From Lamellibrachia columna (Eukaryota; Annelida; Polychaeta; Sabellida; Siboglinidae): a DNA stretch of 64,000 nt. The notes under the pieces are model-generated. The model was not told the origin of the DNA. It worked only from the letters and a program-made list of their open reading frames with translations, and ran no database searches. The position numbers were made by a program, and so were the translations under genes. Every line of letters begins with the position of its first letter. Position 1 is the stretch's first letter. Positions 35,698 to 48,061 of the stretch are shown piece by piece. The stretch is taken from contig OY759261.1 in the NCBI GenBank assembly GCA_963662155.1, forward strand, positions 33,216,302 to 33,280,301, in the 5' to 3' direction.

Positions 35698-36199
35698 GTA
35701 AGTGAAAAGATAAAGTGTCCCTAGATACATGGTTTAAGTCAACTTATGTGTCGATTGTTTGGGGAGTAGCGACTGAATTAGATTTGCAACAAATGAAGGC
35801 ATTCCTGTCTATTCCACTGGAGCAGAAGAAAAGGACCTAGCCAGGTAAACATACCACAGTTACACGGTGGAGAGAATTGTCATTGGCAACAGTTCATCAT
35901 TAAAACGAGTTGACACTGAATTGATTGACTTAACTTGTTTAGGTGCTAAGAGTCGCAACATCTAGTCATTGTAAGATTATATGTGGCACTAGTTGAAACA
36001 TGTGTCTCTACTTAATGCTGGATATATTGGATAAGGAAACGTAGGGCCTACTTGTCTCAAATGCAAAATCCAATAAGTACTGGATAAAGTAGAGGCACCT
36101 AGTGATCATTTTCAAAGACAAACCAATTTTCTTTGGCAGTTAATGCACTTATTGCATTGACAAGCCGAAAAAAAATTACAAAATAAAACACCTGTAGTC

Positions 36200-36775
36200 G
36201 GGGAATATGGAGGGGTCATCATCGGGGAATATGGAGGGGTCATCATTGGGGAATATGGAGGGGTCATCATTGGGGAATATGGAGGGGTCATCATTGGGGA
36301 ATATGGAGGGGTCATCATCGGGGAATATGGAGGGGTCATCATTGGGGAATATGGAGGGGTCATCATTGGGGAATATGGAGGGGTCATCATTGGGGAATAT
36401 GGAGGGGTCATCATTGGGGAATATGGAGGGGTCATCATTGGGGAATATGGAGGGGTCATCATTGGGGAACATGGAGGGGTCATCATCGGGGAACATGGAG
36501 GGGTCATCATTGGGGAATATGGAGGGGTCATCATTGGGGAATATGGAGGGGTCATCATTGGGGAATATGGAGGGGTCATCATTGGGGAATATGGAGGGGT
36601 CATCATTGGGGAATATGGAGGGGTCATCATTTGGGAATATGGAGGGGTCATCATTGGGGAATATGGAGGGGTCATCATTGGGGAATATGGAGGGGTCATC
36701 ATTGGGGAATATGGAGGGGTCATCATTGGGGAATATGGAGGGGTCATCATCGAGGAATATGGAGGGGTCATCATT
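36200..36775. repeat. 24-bp minisatellite, about 24 copies, in intron 8
   Basis: Unit ggggaatatggaggggtcat-catt, 24 bp. In the sister intron (after exon 6) it occurs once, at about 33593-33615. The long frames on both strands (222-267 codons) reflect a unit divisible by three. Confidence 0.95.
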
Positions 36776-37571
36776 GTGTACGGCTGAAACTGACAGCATC
36801 TGATGAGGTTGAGGTGATTCCAACTCCAGACACTTCTGAAACATTTATATAAATAGCACCACATATTTAAGAAGCACTTAACAGGCAAAATAATGTTCAT
36901 TTTGCATTTCTTCAACTGGAAAACAAAGTAGCAGTATACAAAAACTACAGTTAGAAAGGTAAACTGAAATGTGTGCGCTGGTGTTGCACGTTAGTTTGAT
37001 AAAAACAATTAAGATATCCCCTATTCATGATTTGACTACACTGCTGATATAATTCCCTTCTTTCAAGAAATACACAATATGGCACAAATTTTTCAGTTTA
37101 TTTTCATAAAGCAAAAACAAGCAATGCAAAGCAATGGTACAGTATTAAAACAACTAAATGCTATTGTCAGCTTCTGTGGTGTGTAGACTGGGACTAGTTC
37201 TAACAAGGTAAAGTTGTGGTATACAGCCTAGACACAAAACTACTAATACAAATATTTGTTTAATGTAGCAGCATTTTCATCAGTCGTAACATTTTAGGAG
37301 ACCTCATCATTACCCATATATTTATTGCATTAATCATTTATTTATATACTTTATATTTTCAGAGATAATTATTTGCTGTTTTTTTGGCATTCAAAAAGTT
37401 TCGATCGGGTAACAATTCAAACTAATTAGCCCCTTTCTCCACAACTCATTTTCCAAAACGCGACATTGTAATGTAACGCCTCAATGGAAAGTATGTATTT
37501 GTCTTTTCACTGAAATTAACCAATCAACGCAAGCATTCCATACATTCATGTTAATTATGTTGACGTTTTAG

Positions 37572-37634
37572 GGCAACTTGGGAAACATGAGGAACGTTTG
37601 GAAACCCATGGCATCCTCCTTGATGAAGTGAAAG
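37572..37634 (+). CDS. Cassette exon 9 (63 bp, type QL)
   Basis: Acceptor gttttag, donor gtaaaa, phase 1-1. Encodes G then QLGKHEERLETHGILLDEVK. It is the duplicate of exon 7, 2448 bp downstream of it, with a few substitutions. Confidence 0.76.
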
Positions 37635-38083
37635 GTAAAACAAAATTACAAAAATACATAATTTTCCAAATATATGATTCTATGTCAAGTTGTGTGTTGA
37701 TTGTTTTGGGGTAGTGACTCAGCTAAGTCTGGGATAGGCGGCAAGGTATTCCTCTCCATGCTGCTGGGCCAGAAAACTGTACACTTAGCCATGGTGTCAT
37801 GTCACAGTGACGTCATCATATTAATGCATCAATTGAAACCAATGATCATGTAGCACTGATAATGAGCTGTATCGTATTTAATTTATTGATATGTACATTT
37901 GGTTGATTGTTCTTTTGTAGGTGTCAACATTTTCAACATCTAATCATTGCATGGTTATTATTGTTACAACTTCTTCTAAAGTTAAACATAAATCAACATA
38001 AATTTTTATTAATGGCGAAATTGACAAACTCTATATTTCATACACACGTTTTCATGCATTTGTGTTAATATTGTAATGTCTAG

Positions 38084-38146
38084 GACAACATGGGGAACAC
38101 GAGGAACACCTACGAGGACATGACAGCTTCCTTGGTGAAGTGCAAG
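38084..38146 (+). CDS. Cassette exon 10 (63 bp, type QH)
   Basis: Acceptor gtctag, donor gtaagtg, phase 1-1, identical to exon 8. The duplicated block is cut about 270 bp downstream (near 38415), where an antisense RTE-like remnant begins. Confidence 0.77.
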
Positions 38147-38415
38147 GTAAGTGAAAAGATAAAGTGTCCTTAGATACATGGTTTAAGTCAACTTATGTGT
38201 CGATTGTTTGGGGAGTAGCGACTGAATTATATTTGCAACAAATGAAGGCATTCCTGTCTATTCCACTGGAGCAGAAGAAAAGGACCTAGCCAGGTAAACA
38301 TACCACAGTTACACGGTGGAGAGAATTGTCATTGGCAACAGTTCATCATTAAAACGAGTTGACACTGAATTGATTGACTTAACTTGTTTAGGTGCTAAGA
38401 GTCGCAACATCTAGT

Positions 38416-39190
38416 CATCTTGTCCACTGCTTCCTTTGCAAGGCCGTCAGCATACAGCATCTTCTCCACTGCTTCCTTTGCAAGGCCGTCAGCATACACT
38501 GTCTTCTCCACTGCTTCCATTCCAGACACATTAATGTAATGAAAAGGAGTGGGTTCGAGACACTTCCCTGTCTGGGGCCTACTGGCCTACTCCCACTCCA
38601 CTTTGTTACAATAATTTTGAACTCTCATCACCGCTGTTGGCTCCATATATATATTCCCTCCATCATTCTTGCCAATGCCTCTCCAACCTCCATCCACATC
38701 ACAAATGTTAATGCTAGTTTTCGAATGCCGTTCCAGACAATGTGTCTACTGGTAATCACACAAATAATCCGTCATCTATTCATATCCCTTTCCAAAATCC
38801 CAGCTGGTTATTTCCTTTATTGTTATCCATTATTATAATACCCTGCCATGACAAAAGGAAGGAAGTTATACTTTATTTTATGTCACTTGCTCCCATCTAT
38901 CACTGTATACGTGATAGTATTGGCTCACTTCTTTTGCTGTAGATGATAGGACTTGCTTCTTTAAATACAATCATACAAACATTTCTAAATTGGCTGACCT
39001 GTCATTTGCTTCCTTTTGTTATGACAGAGCAGCATCAAATTCCTCATGCTGGCATCGAGTATCCGTTCTAGCAATGTCAAGGCATGGATCAGTGACGTGA
39101 TGCCTCTGCATTTCCATGGGTCATTGGTATCTCTTTTCCCCTTCCATGTCGGCATAATCACTTTCCACATTTTTTCCACTCTGTATAGCT
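38416..39190 (-). mobile_element. Antisense RTE-like LINE remnant
   Basis: Minus strand: WKVIMPTWKGKRDTNDPWKC and RGITSLIHALTLLERILDAS at about 38990-39180 (the KG..NCRGI block of RT). Near 38420-38520 a 42-bp tandem repeat encodes EAVEKMLYADGLAK twice, i.e. a duplicated RT catalytic box with G in place of the second D. The element marks the break of the genic duplication. Confidence 0.7.
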
Positions 39191-39918
39191 TCTGCCACGA
39201 AAAAAAGCCACATTAAACAGCCTCGTTTGATATCCATATTTTGACGTTTAAGTGATACATTCCTAGTCACTTCCTAACAAAGAGTGGTTCCTTAGTCAAG
39301 TTATGACGCTGTGTTGTGGGCACAGTTGGGATTGAGGACATTGGTGTTACTTACTACTTGGCTTACGTACAATCATCATGATATACCAAATGCATGTATT
39401 CCTAATTAAGTTGTTCAAATGCTACTAACCCCAGTTTCAGTTTACATCCGTTTTGAACATAGATATATAGTACTACTTATATATCTGTGGTTTTGAGATA
39501 ATCTTTGACACTTCCATTCATGTGATATAAACCTGGGAAGTGTGGATATATCAACAGTATTTCATTATATGATATCATAACAAAGCATAATGTGAATATA
39601 TCTTGTGTTTTTATATAATAAGAAATGGGTTGGTTGCTTTTATATAGTATGCACCAGGCTAGCTAGATACACAAACAGTAGGTATTTAGTATACAAATTA
39701 TTATTATTATTTTAACATAATGTTTTGTTATGGTGATGTTAATATGACATTTTTTTATTTGATAAAGCTTTGGTCAATCACCAGTTAAAAGTTCAGAATA
39801 TTAAATAAAATTTGTTTAACCAACAATTCCATTACAGTGTCAGTTATAATTGTTTAATCAACTTAACATAAGAATTATAAATTCAAACACAGGTATTATA
39901 TAAGACAACAATTATAAG

Positions 39919-39971
<53 letters not shown>

Positions 39972-40332
39972 TCTGTATAAGATAATCTCTTTATTATTGT
40001 TAGTTCTGAACTAGCATAATATTTCAATGTTTTTTTGTATTTATCATGTTTATTGACTATGTAAATAATAGTACTTTATTCCTTATAAATGTAGGCATTT
40101 GAATTGTATGTGATTCAGAGTTTATCTAATTGTACATTTTCAAATGACTCAAATGTAATTAAATGTACACTCATGTAGGGGATACATTATCTACAAGTTA
40201 TTAACTTTTTGTTTATTCCTTTCAAACATTTGTATGTGATTAAACAAATCATGTCAAGGCTATTGCAGCCATTACTATGTTTGGTTGCTTGAATACAATG
40301 TATTGAATAAAATCTTGTGTATGTCTTTGCAG
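39191..40332. other. Intron before exon 11
   Basis: AT-rich, with a (TA)n tract at 39921-39967. No coding text or other repeats recognised. Confidence 0.6.
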
Positions 40333-40407
40333 GGGTTTTACTAACCATTGTGGTCACCTTCCTGGTGCTTCGTACTGTCATGGCTGTGTTGGACTGTCTA
40401 CATAAAG
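40333..40407 (+). CDS. CXorf38-like protein, exon 11 (transmembrane helix 2)
   Basis: 75 nt, phase 1-1; acceptor tctttgcag, donor gtaatg. Encodes GVLLTIVVTFLVLRTVMAVL followed by DCLHK, a second hydrophobic helix with one Arg inside. With exon 5 it would place the cassette repeats (about 105 residues) in a loop between two membrane spans, either lumenal/extracellular or a cytosolic hairpin. Topology cannot be settled from sequence. Confidence 0.7.
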
Positions 40408-41185
40408 GTAATGATTGAGTTTATGCTTATCTCCCTTGCCTCTGACGTTGGACAACACTTGGCATGTGGTTGCTTGGTGATTGAACATAGATTCACCACA
40501 TTGTGTCAAAGGACCAAACATATGTATGTTAATTGAACATTGGCCGTGGACTTCATCCTCTTGTCTGTGACACTGGACATAACTAGTGGTCTGCATATAC
40601 AAATGTTCGGCTTATATGTAGCCTGGCCATTGTTGGTTATCACCTGGGTGGTAGTGTAACAATCAGCATAGCTTTATCACTTCTATATTCGCCCTACCAT
40701 GTATAGTAGCGAAATGTACCTTTTTTTAAATACACAATAAGAAAAAAAATTCTCTCTAACTAATTAAAATTGTTTTTTTGTTTTTGTGATATACATTGAT
40801 ACTGTGTTAGCCTGAGTCATTTTGCACTTCTCTGTGGATGAAATTATTAATAATAGTCCTGGAGCATTAGGTCAAAAATGGACTCAAGATGGAAATAAAT
40901 AGTACAAAGCTAATTTGTTCTCAGGATATTTGCTAAATACCATATTGAACAACATATCAAAAGTCCCCTAGTTTTTTTGTGTGCGTTTGTCACAACGATT
41001 ATAGACTGTAGGCCATTGGGTTGAAATCACTTCCGTTCTTAAATTCCTCCGTCCAGTCATTGCGACAACATGACATCTTGGCAAAAACTTCTTTATCACT
41101 TCTGTGTTCCCTCACCATGTATATGGCTTGATGTCATAACATTACAAATGATGAACACAATTTCTCCACAGAAAAGTATCGCTCA
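40408..41185. other. Intron after exon 11, no feature seen
   Basis: AT-rich intronic DNA. A stretch at 40460-40510 (gcatgtggttgcttggtgat) faintly resembles one near 18890, perhaps a short dispersed repeat, but I cannot define it. Confidence 0.45.
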
Positions 41186-41189
41186 TTAA

Positions 41190-41560
41190 AGAAAAAAGTG
41201 TAATTTTGGGGTGAAAAGGTCAAATAAAATTTTTGGTTGACACGCATCGAGGTTGATGTCCCTAATTGGAAACTTTGCCTCCCACCGCTGGACAGTCAGC
41301 CAGTTCCCATCGTTTGCAGGACTGGTGATGTGTGGTGATGTAGGCTTTCTTCTAACCATCTGGTGTTGTGCCAAGGTGCAGTGATGCCTGCCATATTAGT
41401 GGCTGGGATGATTTCTGGTGGAAATTCCTTCAGACGTTGTGTTGGGATGTTGTCTGGACCAGTAGCTTTGTGCGGGTTATGGCCATGGAGAATCTTTTAT
41501 ACACAGCTTGATCTGTTGTAAACTGCTGCATATTAGTGTATAGCTCGCGACTCAGATGAT
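41190..41560 (-). mobile_element. Antisense LINE RT remnant
   Basis: Minus-strand text HKATGPDNIPTQRLKEFPPE, an RT entry block (K-A-x-G-P-D-x-I-P), followed toward lower coordinates by unassigned open text (ANDGNWLTVQRWEAKFPI). It is short and heavily decayed. Confidence 0.6.
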
Positions 41561-41902
41561 ACGTCGTTGCTGTCGTTGGTGGTAAATATGCTGCTGAGGA
41601 AGGCTAAGTTGAGTGTTCATTTACTGGACAGTTTATTTAATTCAATCGTGTCACAGTTCCACAATTTATATCCTTTAGGGATGTTAAGTAACATTATCGC
41701 CCATATTTATTGTGAAAAAACATATTATCTGATGTTAAATACTGTGATTGTCGTTTATCCTTTAACACAACTTATTGCAGACACTTGTTCTAATTGCTTT
41801 TAGCCATCAACAGGGCACGGACAGTTTCCCAATGGCGACCATTATAACGTTCTTATGCCTACATTGAAAATTTATCATGCCAATTTTTTATAACTTTCAC
41901 AG

Positions 41903-41929
41903 CACATGACAGACCCACTATGACACCTG
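41903..41929 (+). CDS. Possible 27-nt microexon 12
   Basis: A strong acceptor (ttataactttcacag) and donor (gtgagtg) enclose 27 nt that are open in phase 1-1 (A-HDRPTMTP). It would fit between exon 11 and exon 13 without changing frame. It is short enough to occur by chance, and exon 11 joins exon 13 in frame without it. Confidence 0.35.
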
Positions 41930-42954
41930 GTGAGTGAAATTCGTGAAAATGACGTACCCCTTTTCGCACAAATTGTTTCAACTGCACTGCATTTCTGCCA
42001 TAAAATTCCCCGATTTCCAAAATATGAGTACATCCTGCCTAATGGTCACTATTCCTTATGCAACAGGTATACCAACTGACAAATGGCATCATTTCAAAGC
42101 TCAGATGCTAGCTTGCACAAAAACATAATTTCCACTTACTCATTCACACAATTTCTGCTCTCACAAACACACACAAATTGCACAATTAATTTTTCTCAGG
42201 GACTTGATGTAATGGCTGATGGATTCAGAGTGTGGTCCGTGCCCAACTCACAACATGCTGAATTGTGTACTTAGTGCACATAGTATCGCCATCTGGTGGA
42301 ATAATATTGTATAATTTTTACGCATAGTGCCATCTAGTGAGCACAAACCACATCTTACTATGACTAATGTAAATGAAAGAGGCTAAGCATTATGCATGTG
42401 CTTATCAAAACTTCTTCGAGTCGGAGCAATTCCATTTTGTTAAGGCAGCTGGTGTGGCTGTTCAATGTTTGTTTTGAATTTGAGTAGTTTCGATAGGAGT
42501 GTTTAAGATAAACAAGCCATTTCTTCACAAGTTGTAGTTGAAATAGTGCATAATACTCCAACTTAATAAAACTTAGAGTTTTCATTTATTTGGTGAAGTT
42601 TCATGATTTTAAAAACATTTTTGTAAATATGAAAAACCCATTGCCATTTTATCTAATTTTGAGAAAAACCAAATAAATAAATTATAATTATTTATATTAA
42701 ATATTTTGGCTAGGTATTTAAATTATAATACCTATGAATAATATATCCATACACTTATTCCTTAGCAAAATACAAATCAACATAGTTTGTTTGTTTCATA
42801 AAGGAATACATCTTAATTATATAAAAGCATGATTATGTTAATGACAATTTGTTTTATTCACTTTTATTTTTATGTCTACTACTAATATATTGGTATTCTA
42901 GTATTTCTAATCGGGTTATGTGTGTATGGTTGTCTTAAAATGTTGGTGTTATGG

Positions 42955-43095
42955 ATGGTGTGAGACATGAACGGATACTCTCACCACATCTTTATAATAT
43001 ATTAATGGATGATCTAACCATATCACTAAACAAACACGATACAAGGTGTATTGCAGGAAGCTGAAACATTAATCATCTATTGTATGCTGCTCAGC
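42955..43095 (+). mobile_element. LINE RT motif remnant
   Basis: Plus-strand text GVRHERILSPHLYNILMDDL, TISLNKHDTRCIAGS, then NINHLLYAAQQ. This is the RT motif B-to-C segment (family form VRQGGILSPxLFNxYMDDL ... INHLLYADD) with YADD changed to YAAQ. Only about 140 bp are recognisable. The rest of 41930-43727 is AT-rich with nothing else assigned. Confidence 0.65.
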
Positions 43096-43727
43096 AAATA
43101 CAAACCATTTTATAACGTCTTTAAAAAAAAAAAAATTTACTAGCAGTTTCTAGAGGTAAATATAATGTCATTTTTTAACATAAAATAAAGATCTCTTTTA
43201 AGATAACCTAATTTTACAATGATGTTTTTAATACATTTTTAACACATTCCCAACAAACACAATTATGTCAAAACATCAGAATTTTGTTCTCAAATATCAT
43301 AAAAATGTTTTTGAAAAAAAACAGTGATATTTGAACTTTCATATACATTAAATGAGACAGAACACCATCCTGAATTTTTTTTTTACTTAACAAACGCATG
43401 GTTAAAAAGTGGTAATGAATTTCTCATTTTGGGTGCTGAAATTTGTACAATATTTGGACATTGTAGTAGAACACAACAGTGAAATTATACAGAAATCATA
43501 TTTGGAAATAAAAAAAATTTTGCTTTAAATTTTCATTCACCTGGTATACCCATTGTCCTTTCCCCTATTATTCTTGAATTTTGCATAGATATATGTACCA
43601 ATATGTCTACATAAGCAGTAAATCAAAGAACTGTAACATGTAAGTTTAGCAAGTTAGAGGCACCTGAAAACAGGTCACATTAATGTTTATGATTTTGGGC
43701 GCTTACCCCTTGTTCTCATCAAAGGGG

Positions 43728-46700
43728 ATTACAGACACAATTTGTAGGTACATGTTTAGTTCTATTGTAAACATGCTCAAGCATAGCCACTTATTGTAGG
43801 GCATTACAGACACAATTTGTAGGTACATGTTTAGTTTTGTTGTAAACATGCTCAAGCATAACCACTTATTGTAGGGCATTACAGACACAATTTGCAGGTA
43901 CATGTTTAGTTCTATTGTAAACATGCTCAAGCATAGCCACTTATTGTAGGGCATTACAGACACAATTTGTAGGTACATGCTTAGTTCTATTGTAAACATG
44001 CTCAAGCATAGCCACTTATTGTAGGGCATTACAGACACAATTTGTAGGTACATGTTTAGTTCTATTGTAAACATGCTCAAGCATAGCCACTTATTGTAGG
44101 GCATTAAAGACACAATTTGCAGGTACATGTTTAGTTCTATTGTAAACATGCTCAAGCACAGCCACTTATTGTAGGGCATTACAGACACAATTTGCAGGTA
44201 CATGCTTAGTTCTATTGTAAACATGCTCAAGCACAGCCACTTATTGTAGGGCATTACAGACACAATTTGCAGGTACATGTTTAGTTCTATTGTAAACATG
44301 CTCAAGCATAGCCACTTATTGTAGGGCATTACAGACACAATTTGTAGGTACATGTTTAGTTCTGTTGTAAACATGCTCAAGCATAGCCACTTATTGTAGG
44401 GCATTACAGACACAATTTGTAGGTACATGTTTAGTTCTATTGTAAACATGCTCAAGCATAGCCACTTATTGTAGGGCATTACAGACACAATTTGCAGGTA
44501 CTTGCTTAGTTCTATTGTAAACATGCTCAAGCATAGCCACTTATTGTAGGGCATTACGGACACAATTTGTAGGTACATGTTTAGTTCTATTGTAAACATG
44601 CTCAAGCATAGCCACTTATTGTAGGGCATTAAAGACACAATTTGCAGGTACATGTTTAGTTCTATTGTAAACATGCTCAAGCACAGCCACTTATTGTAGG
44701 GCATTACATACACAATTTGCAGGTACATGCTTAGTTCTATTGTAAACATGCTCAAGCACAGCCACTTATTGTAGGGCATTACAGACACAATTTGCAGGTA
44801 CATGTTTAGTTCTATTGTAAACATGCTCAAGCACAGCCACTTATTGTAGGGCATTACAGACACAATTTGTAGGTACATGTTTAGTTCTGTTGTAAACATG
44901 CTCAAGCATAACCACTTATTGTAGGGCATTACAGACACAATTTGCAGGTACATGTTTAGTTCTATTGTAAACATGCTCAAGCATAGCCACTTATTGTAGG
45001 GCATTAAAGACACAATTTGCAGGTACATGTTTAGTTCTATTGTAAACATGCTCAAGCACAGCCACTTATTGTAGGGCATTACAGACACAATTTGCAGGTA
45101 CATGCTTAGTTCTATTGTAAACATGCTCAAGCACAGCCACTTATTGTAGGGCATTACAGACACAATTTGCAGGTACATGTTTAGTTCTGTTGTAAACATG
45201 CTCAAGCATAGCCACTTATTGTAGGGCATTACAGACACAATTTGTAGGTACATGTTTAGTTCTGTTGTAAACATGCTCAAGCATAGCCACTTATTGTAGG
45301 GCATTACAGACACAATTTGTAGGTACATGTTTAGTTCTATTGTAAACATGCTCAAGCATAGCCACTTATTGTAGGGCATTACAGACACAATTTGCAGGTA
45401 CATGTTTAGTTCTATTGTAAACATGCTCAAGCATAGCCACTTATTGTAGGGCATTACAGACACAATTTGTAGGTACATGTTTAGTTCTATTGTAAACATG
45501 CTCAAGCATAGCCACTTATTGTAGGGCATTACAGACACAATTTGCAGGTACATGTTTAGTTCTATTGTAAACATGCTCAAGCATAGCCACTTATTGTAGG
45601 GCATTACGGACACAATTTGCAGGTACATGTTTAGTTCTATTGTAAACATGCTCAAGCATAGCCACTTATTGTAGGGCATTACGGACACAATTTGCAGGTA
45701 CATGCTTAGTTCTATTGTAAACATGCTCAAGCATAGCCACTTATTGTAGGGCATTACGGACACAATTTGTAGGTACATGTTTAGTTCTATTGTAAACATG
45801 CTCAAGCATAGCCACTTATTGTAGGGCATTAAAGACACAATTTGCAGGTACATGTTTAGTTCTATTGTAAACATGCTCAAGCACAGCCACTTATTGTAGG
45901 GCATTACAGACACAATTTGCAGGTACATGCTTAGTTCTATTGTAAACATGCTCAAGCACAGCCACTTATTGTAGGGCATTACAGACACAATTTGCAGGTA
46001 CATGTTTAGTTCTGTTGTAAACATGCTCAAGCATAGCCACTTATTGTAGGGCATTACAGACACAATTTGTAGGTACATGTTTAGTTCTATTGTAAACATG
46101 CTCAAGCATAGCCACTTATTGTAGGGCATTACAGACACAATTTGCAGGTACATGTTTAGTTCTATTGTAAACATGCTCAAGCATAGCCACTTATTGTAGG
46201 GCATTACAGACACAATTTGCAGGTACATGTTTAGTTCTATTGTAAACATGCTCAAGCATAGCCACTTATTGTAGGGCATTACAGACACAATTTGCAGGTA
46301 CATGTTTAGTTCTATTGTAAACATGCTCAAGCATAGCCACTTATTGTAGGGCATTACGGACACAATTTGCAGGTACATGTTTAGTTCTATTGTAAACATG
46401 CTCAAGCATAGCCACTTATTGTAGGGCATTACGGACACAATTTGCAGGTACATGCTTAGTTCTATTGTAAACATGCTCAAGCATAGCCACTTATTGTAGG
46501 GCATTACGGACACAATTTGTAGGTACATGTTTAGTTCTATTGTAAACATGCTCAAGCATAGCCACTTATTGTAGGGCATTAAAGACACAATTTGCAGGTA
46601 CATGTTTAGTTCTATTGTAAACATGCTCAAGCACAGCCACTTATTGTAGGGCATTACAGACACAATTTGTAGGTACATGTTCAGTTCTATTGTAAACATG

Positions 46701-47022
46701 CTCAAGCACAGCCACTTATTGTAGGGCATTACAGACACAATTTGCAGGTACATGCTTAGTTCTATTGTAAACATGCTCAAGGACAGCCACTTATTGTAGG
46801 GCATTAAAGACACAATTTGCAGGTACATGCTTAGTTCTATTGTAAACATGCTCAAGCACAGCCACTTATTGTAGGGCATTACAGACACAATTTGTAGGTA
46901 CATGTTTAGTTCTGTTGTAAATGTGCTCAAGCACAGCCACTTATTGTAGGGCATTACAGACACAATTTGCAGGTACATGTTTAGTTCTATTGTAAACATG
47001 CTCAAGCATAGCCACTTATTCA
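43728..47022. repeat. 75-bp minisatellite, about 44 copies
   Basis: The unit (cattacagacacaatttgta, ggtacatgtttagttctatt, gtaaacatgctcaagcatag, ccacttattgtaggg) is 75 bp and lacks stops in one minus-strand frame, so the whole array reads open for 1106 codons with a 25-residue period. Codon-level variation (cattacag/cattaaag, agcata/agcaca, ctatt/ctgtt) is unselected in character and no splice or start context supports translation. Variant spacing suggests block duplications inside the array. Confidence 0.95.
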
Positions 47023-48061
47023 TTGGTTAAAGTTTAAGTAAGTTCTAGCTTCTGAGACATCATCTTTTTATTTCCTGAAAATTGGTTGATTTGACACGAA
47101 TGACCCAAATGCATATTCAGTATATTAAATAACCTGAGCTGTTGTTGATGTTAAGATGTTTTATTTGTTTTATTTTTCTGTTTTATTTGTATACCCTTAT
47201 TTTACTGACATTATACGACCATTTTTTCAGGAATGTAGACGTTCTAATGGTTGCCTAGGTAAAAAATTAATTTTGTTCTAACCCCAATAGTTGTACTGGC
47301 AGTTATAGTGGCGCCTAGACACGGAGTTCATGAGAACTTCACGCATTGCTCAGCTTTGGCTAACAATATTTGTTGTAAATTTTGATCGTTTATTACACTG
47401 CAAATATTATTGTTTGACGTGTGTGTGTGCGTGCGTGCGTGCGTGCGTGCGTGTGCGTGCGTGCGTGTGAAGTTTGGTGATTGCAGGTGGCTGTTCTCAT
47501 GGTTAATTTGGGGTACGGGGCTAAATTACAAAGTACCCCTTATGAAAATATACCTTGGAATTACATGGTATACCATTGTATTTTGGTATATTACATAACA
47601 TTACATGGTATACTGCGACGTTACATAGTAAACTGCGGTAGACCATGCTTTTTCATATACTGTGTATGGTAAATGTATGGTATATCAACTAATGTTGCTA
47701 TCTGGTGAAAAAAAAACATGATACAATAGGTACACGTTGCGCCATCTAGTGAGCCCAAATCACAGCGTAACAGGATCTTTATTGCAACTGGAGAAACCAG
47801 AGTGGTGTAGTTGTAATACAATTAGTTTTACTTTTGTGTCAGTTTTCTTCGTGCAATCACGTTGCAAATGAAAGTGAAATGCAAAAATGAATTAGTAGCT
47901 GACGATTTTAACATTGTAATACAAATATGAAATATATAGTTTATTCCTTGATCATTAGTTATGAGGAAATTTATTAAAATGACAGATTAACACGAAAGAA
48001 CATATAAAATTATAGCTATTTTCTAGTCTAAAAACTAATATAAAATATATATTCTTCTTAG
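47023..48061. other. Intron with (GTGC)n tract
   Basis: A gtgc/gtgt microsatellite lies at 47417-47468. Two cgccatct-type motifs occur at 47697 and 47741. No coding text is found. A possible 28-nt exon at 47232 was rejected. Confidence 0.6.

Larger units (their letters stand above)
33037..38415. repeat. Tandem ~2.45-2.6 kb genic duplication carrying exons 6-10
   Basis: The order QH exon, long intron, QL exon, short intron is present twice, plus a third truncated start. Block starts are 33037, 35635 and 38084, so the repeat lengths are 2598 and 2449 bp; QL exons at 35124 and 37572 are 2448 bp apart. Introns align along their whole length (for example gtgctaagagtcgcaacatc near 33350, 35942 and 38391). 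The second and third copies are far more alike than the first. The third copy stops near 38415. Size differences come mostly from the minisatellites. Confidence 0.9.

Noticed and set aside
36112..36915. Long frames with MMTPPYSP or NDDPSIFP repeats on the minus strand, and NMEGSSLG on the plus strand
   Set aside because: All come from a 24-bp repeat readable in several frames; none has start or splice context, and the sister intron lacks the array.
43789..46960. Tandem microexons inside the 75-bp array (gtag|ggcattac...ttgcag|gtacat)
   Set aside because: The 23-nt interval is not frame-neutral and the acceptor lacks a good pyrimidine tract; likely chance.
47232..47259. Possible 28-nt exon between ttcag and gtaaaa
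   Set aside because: Length is not frame-neutral, and in phase 1 it meets TAG at once; exons 11 and 13 join without it.
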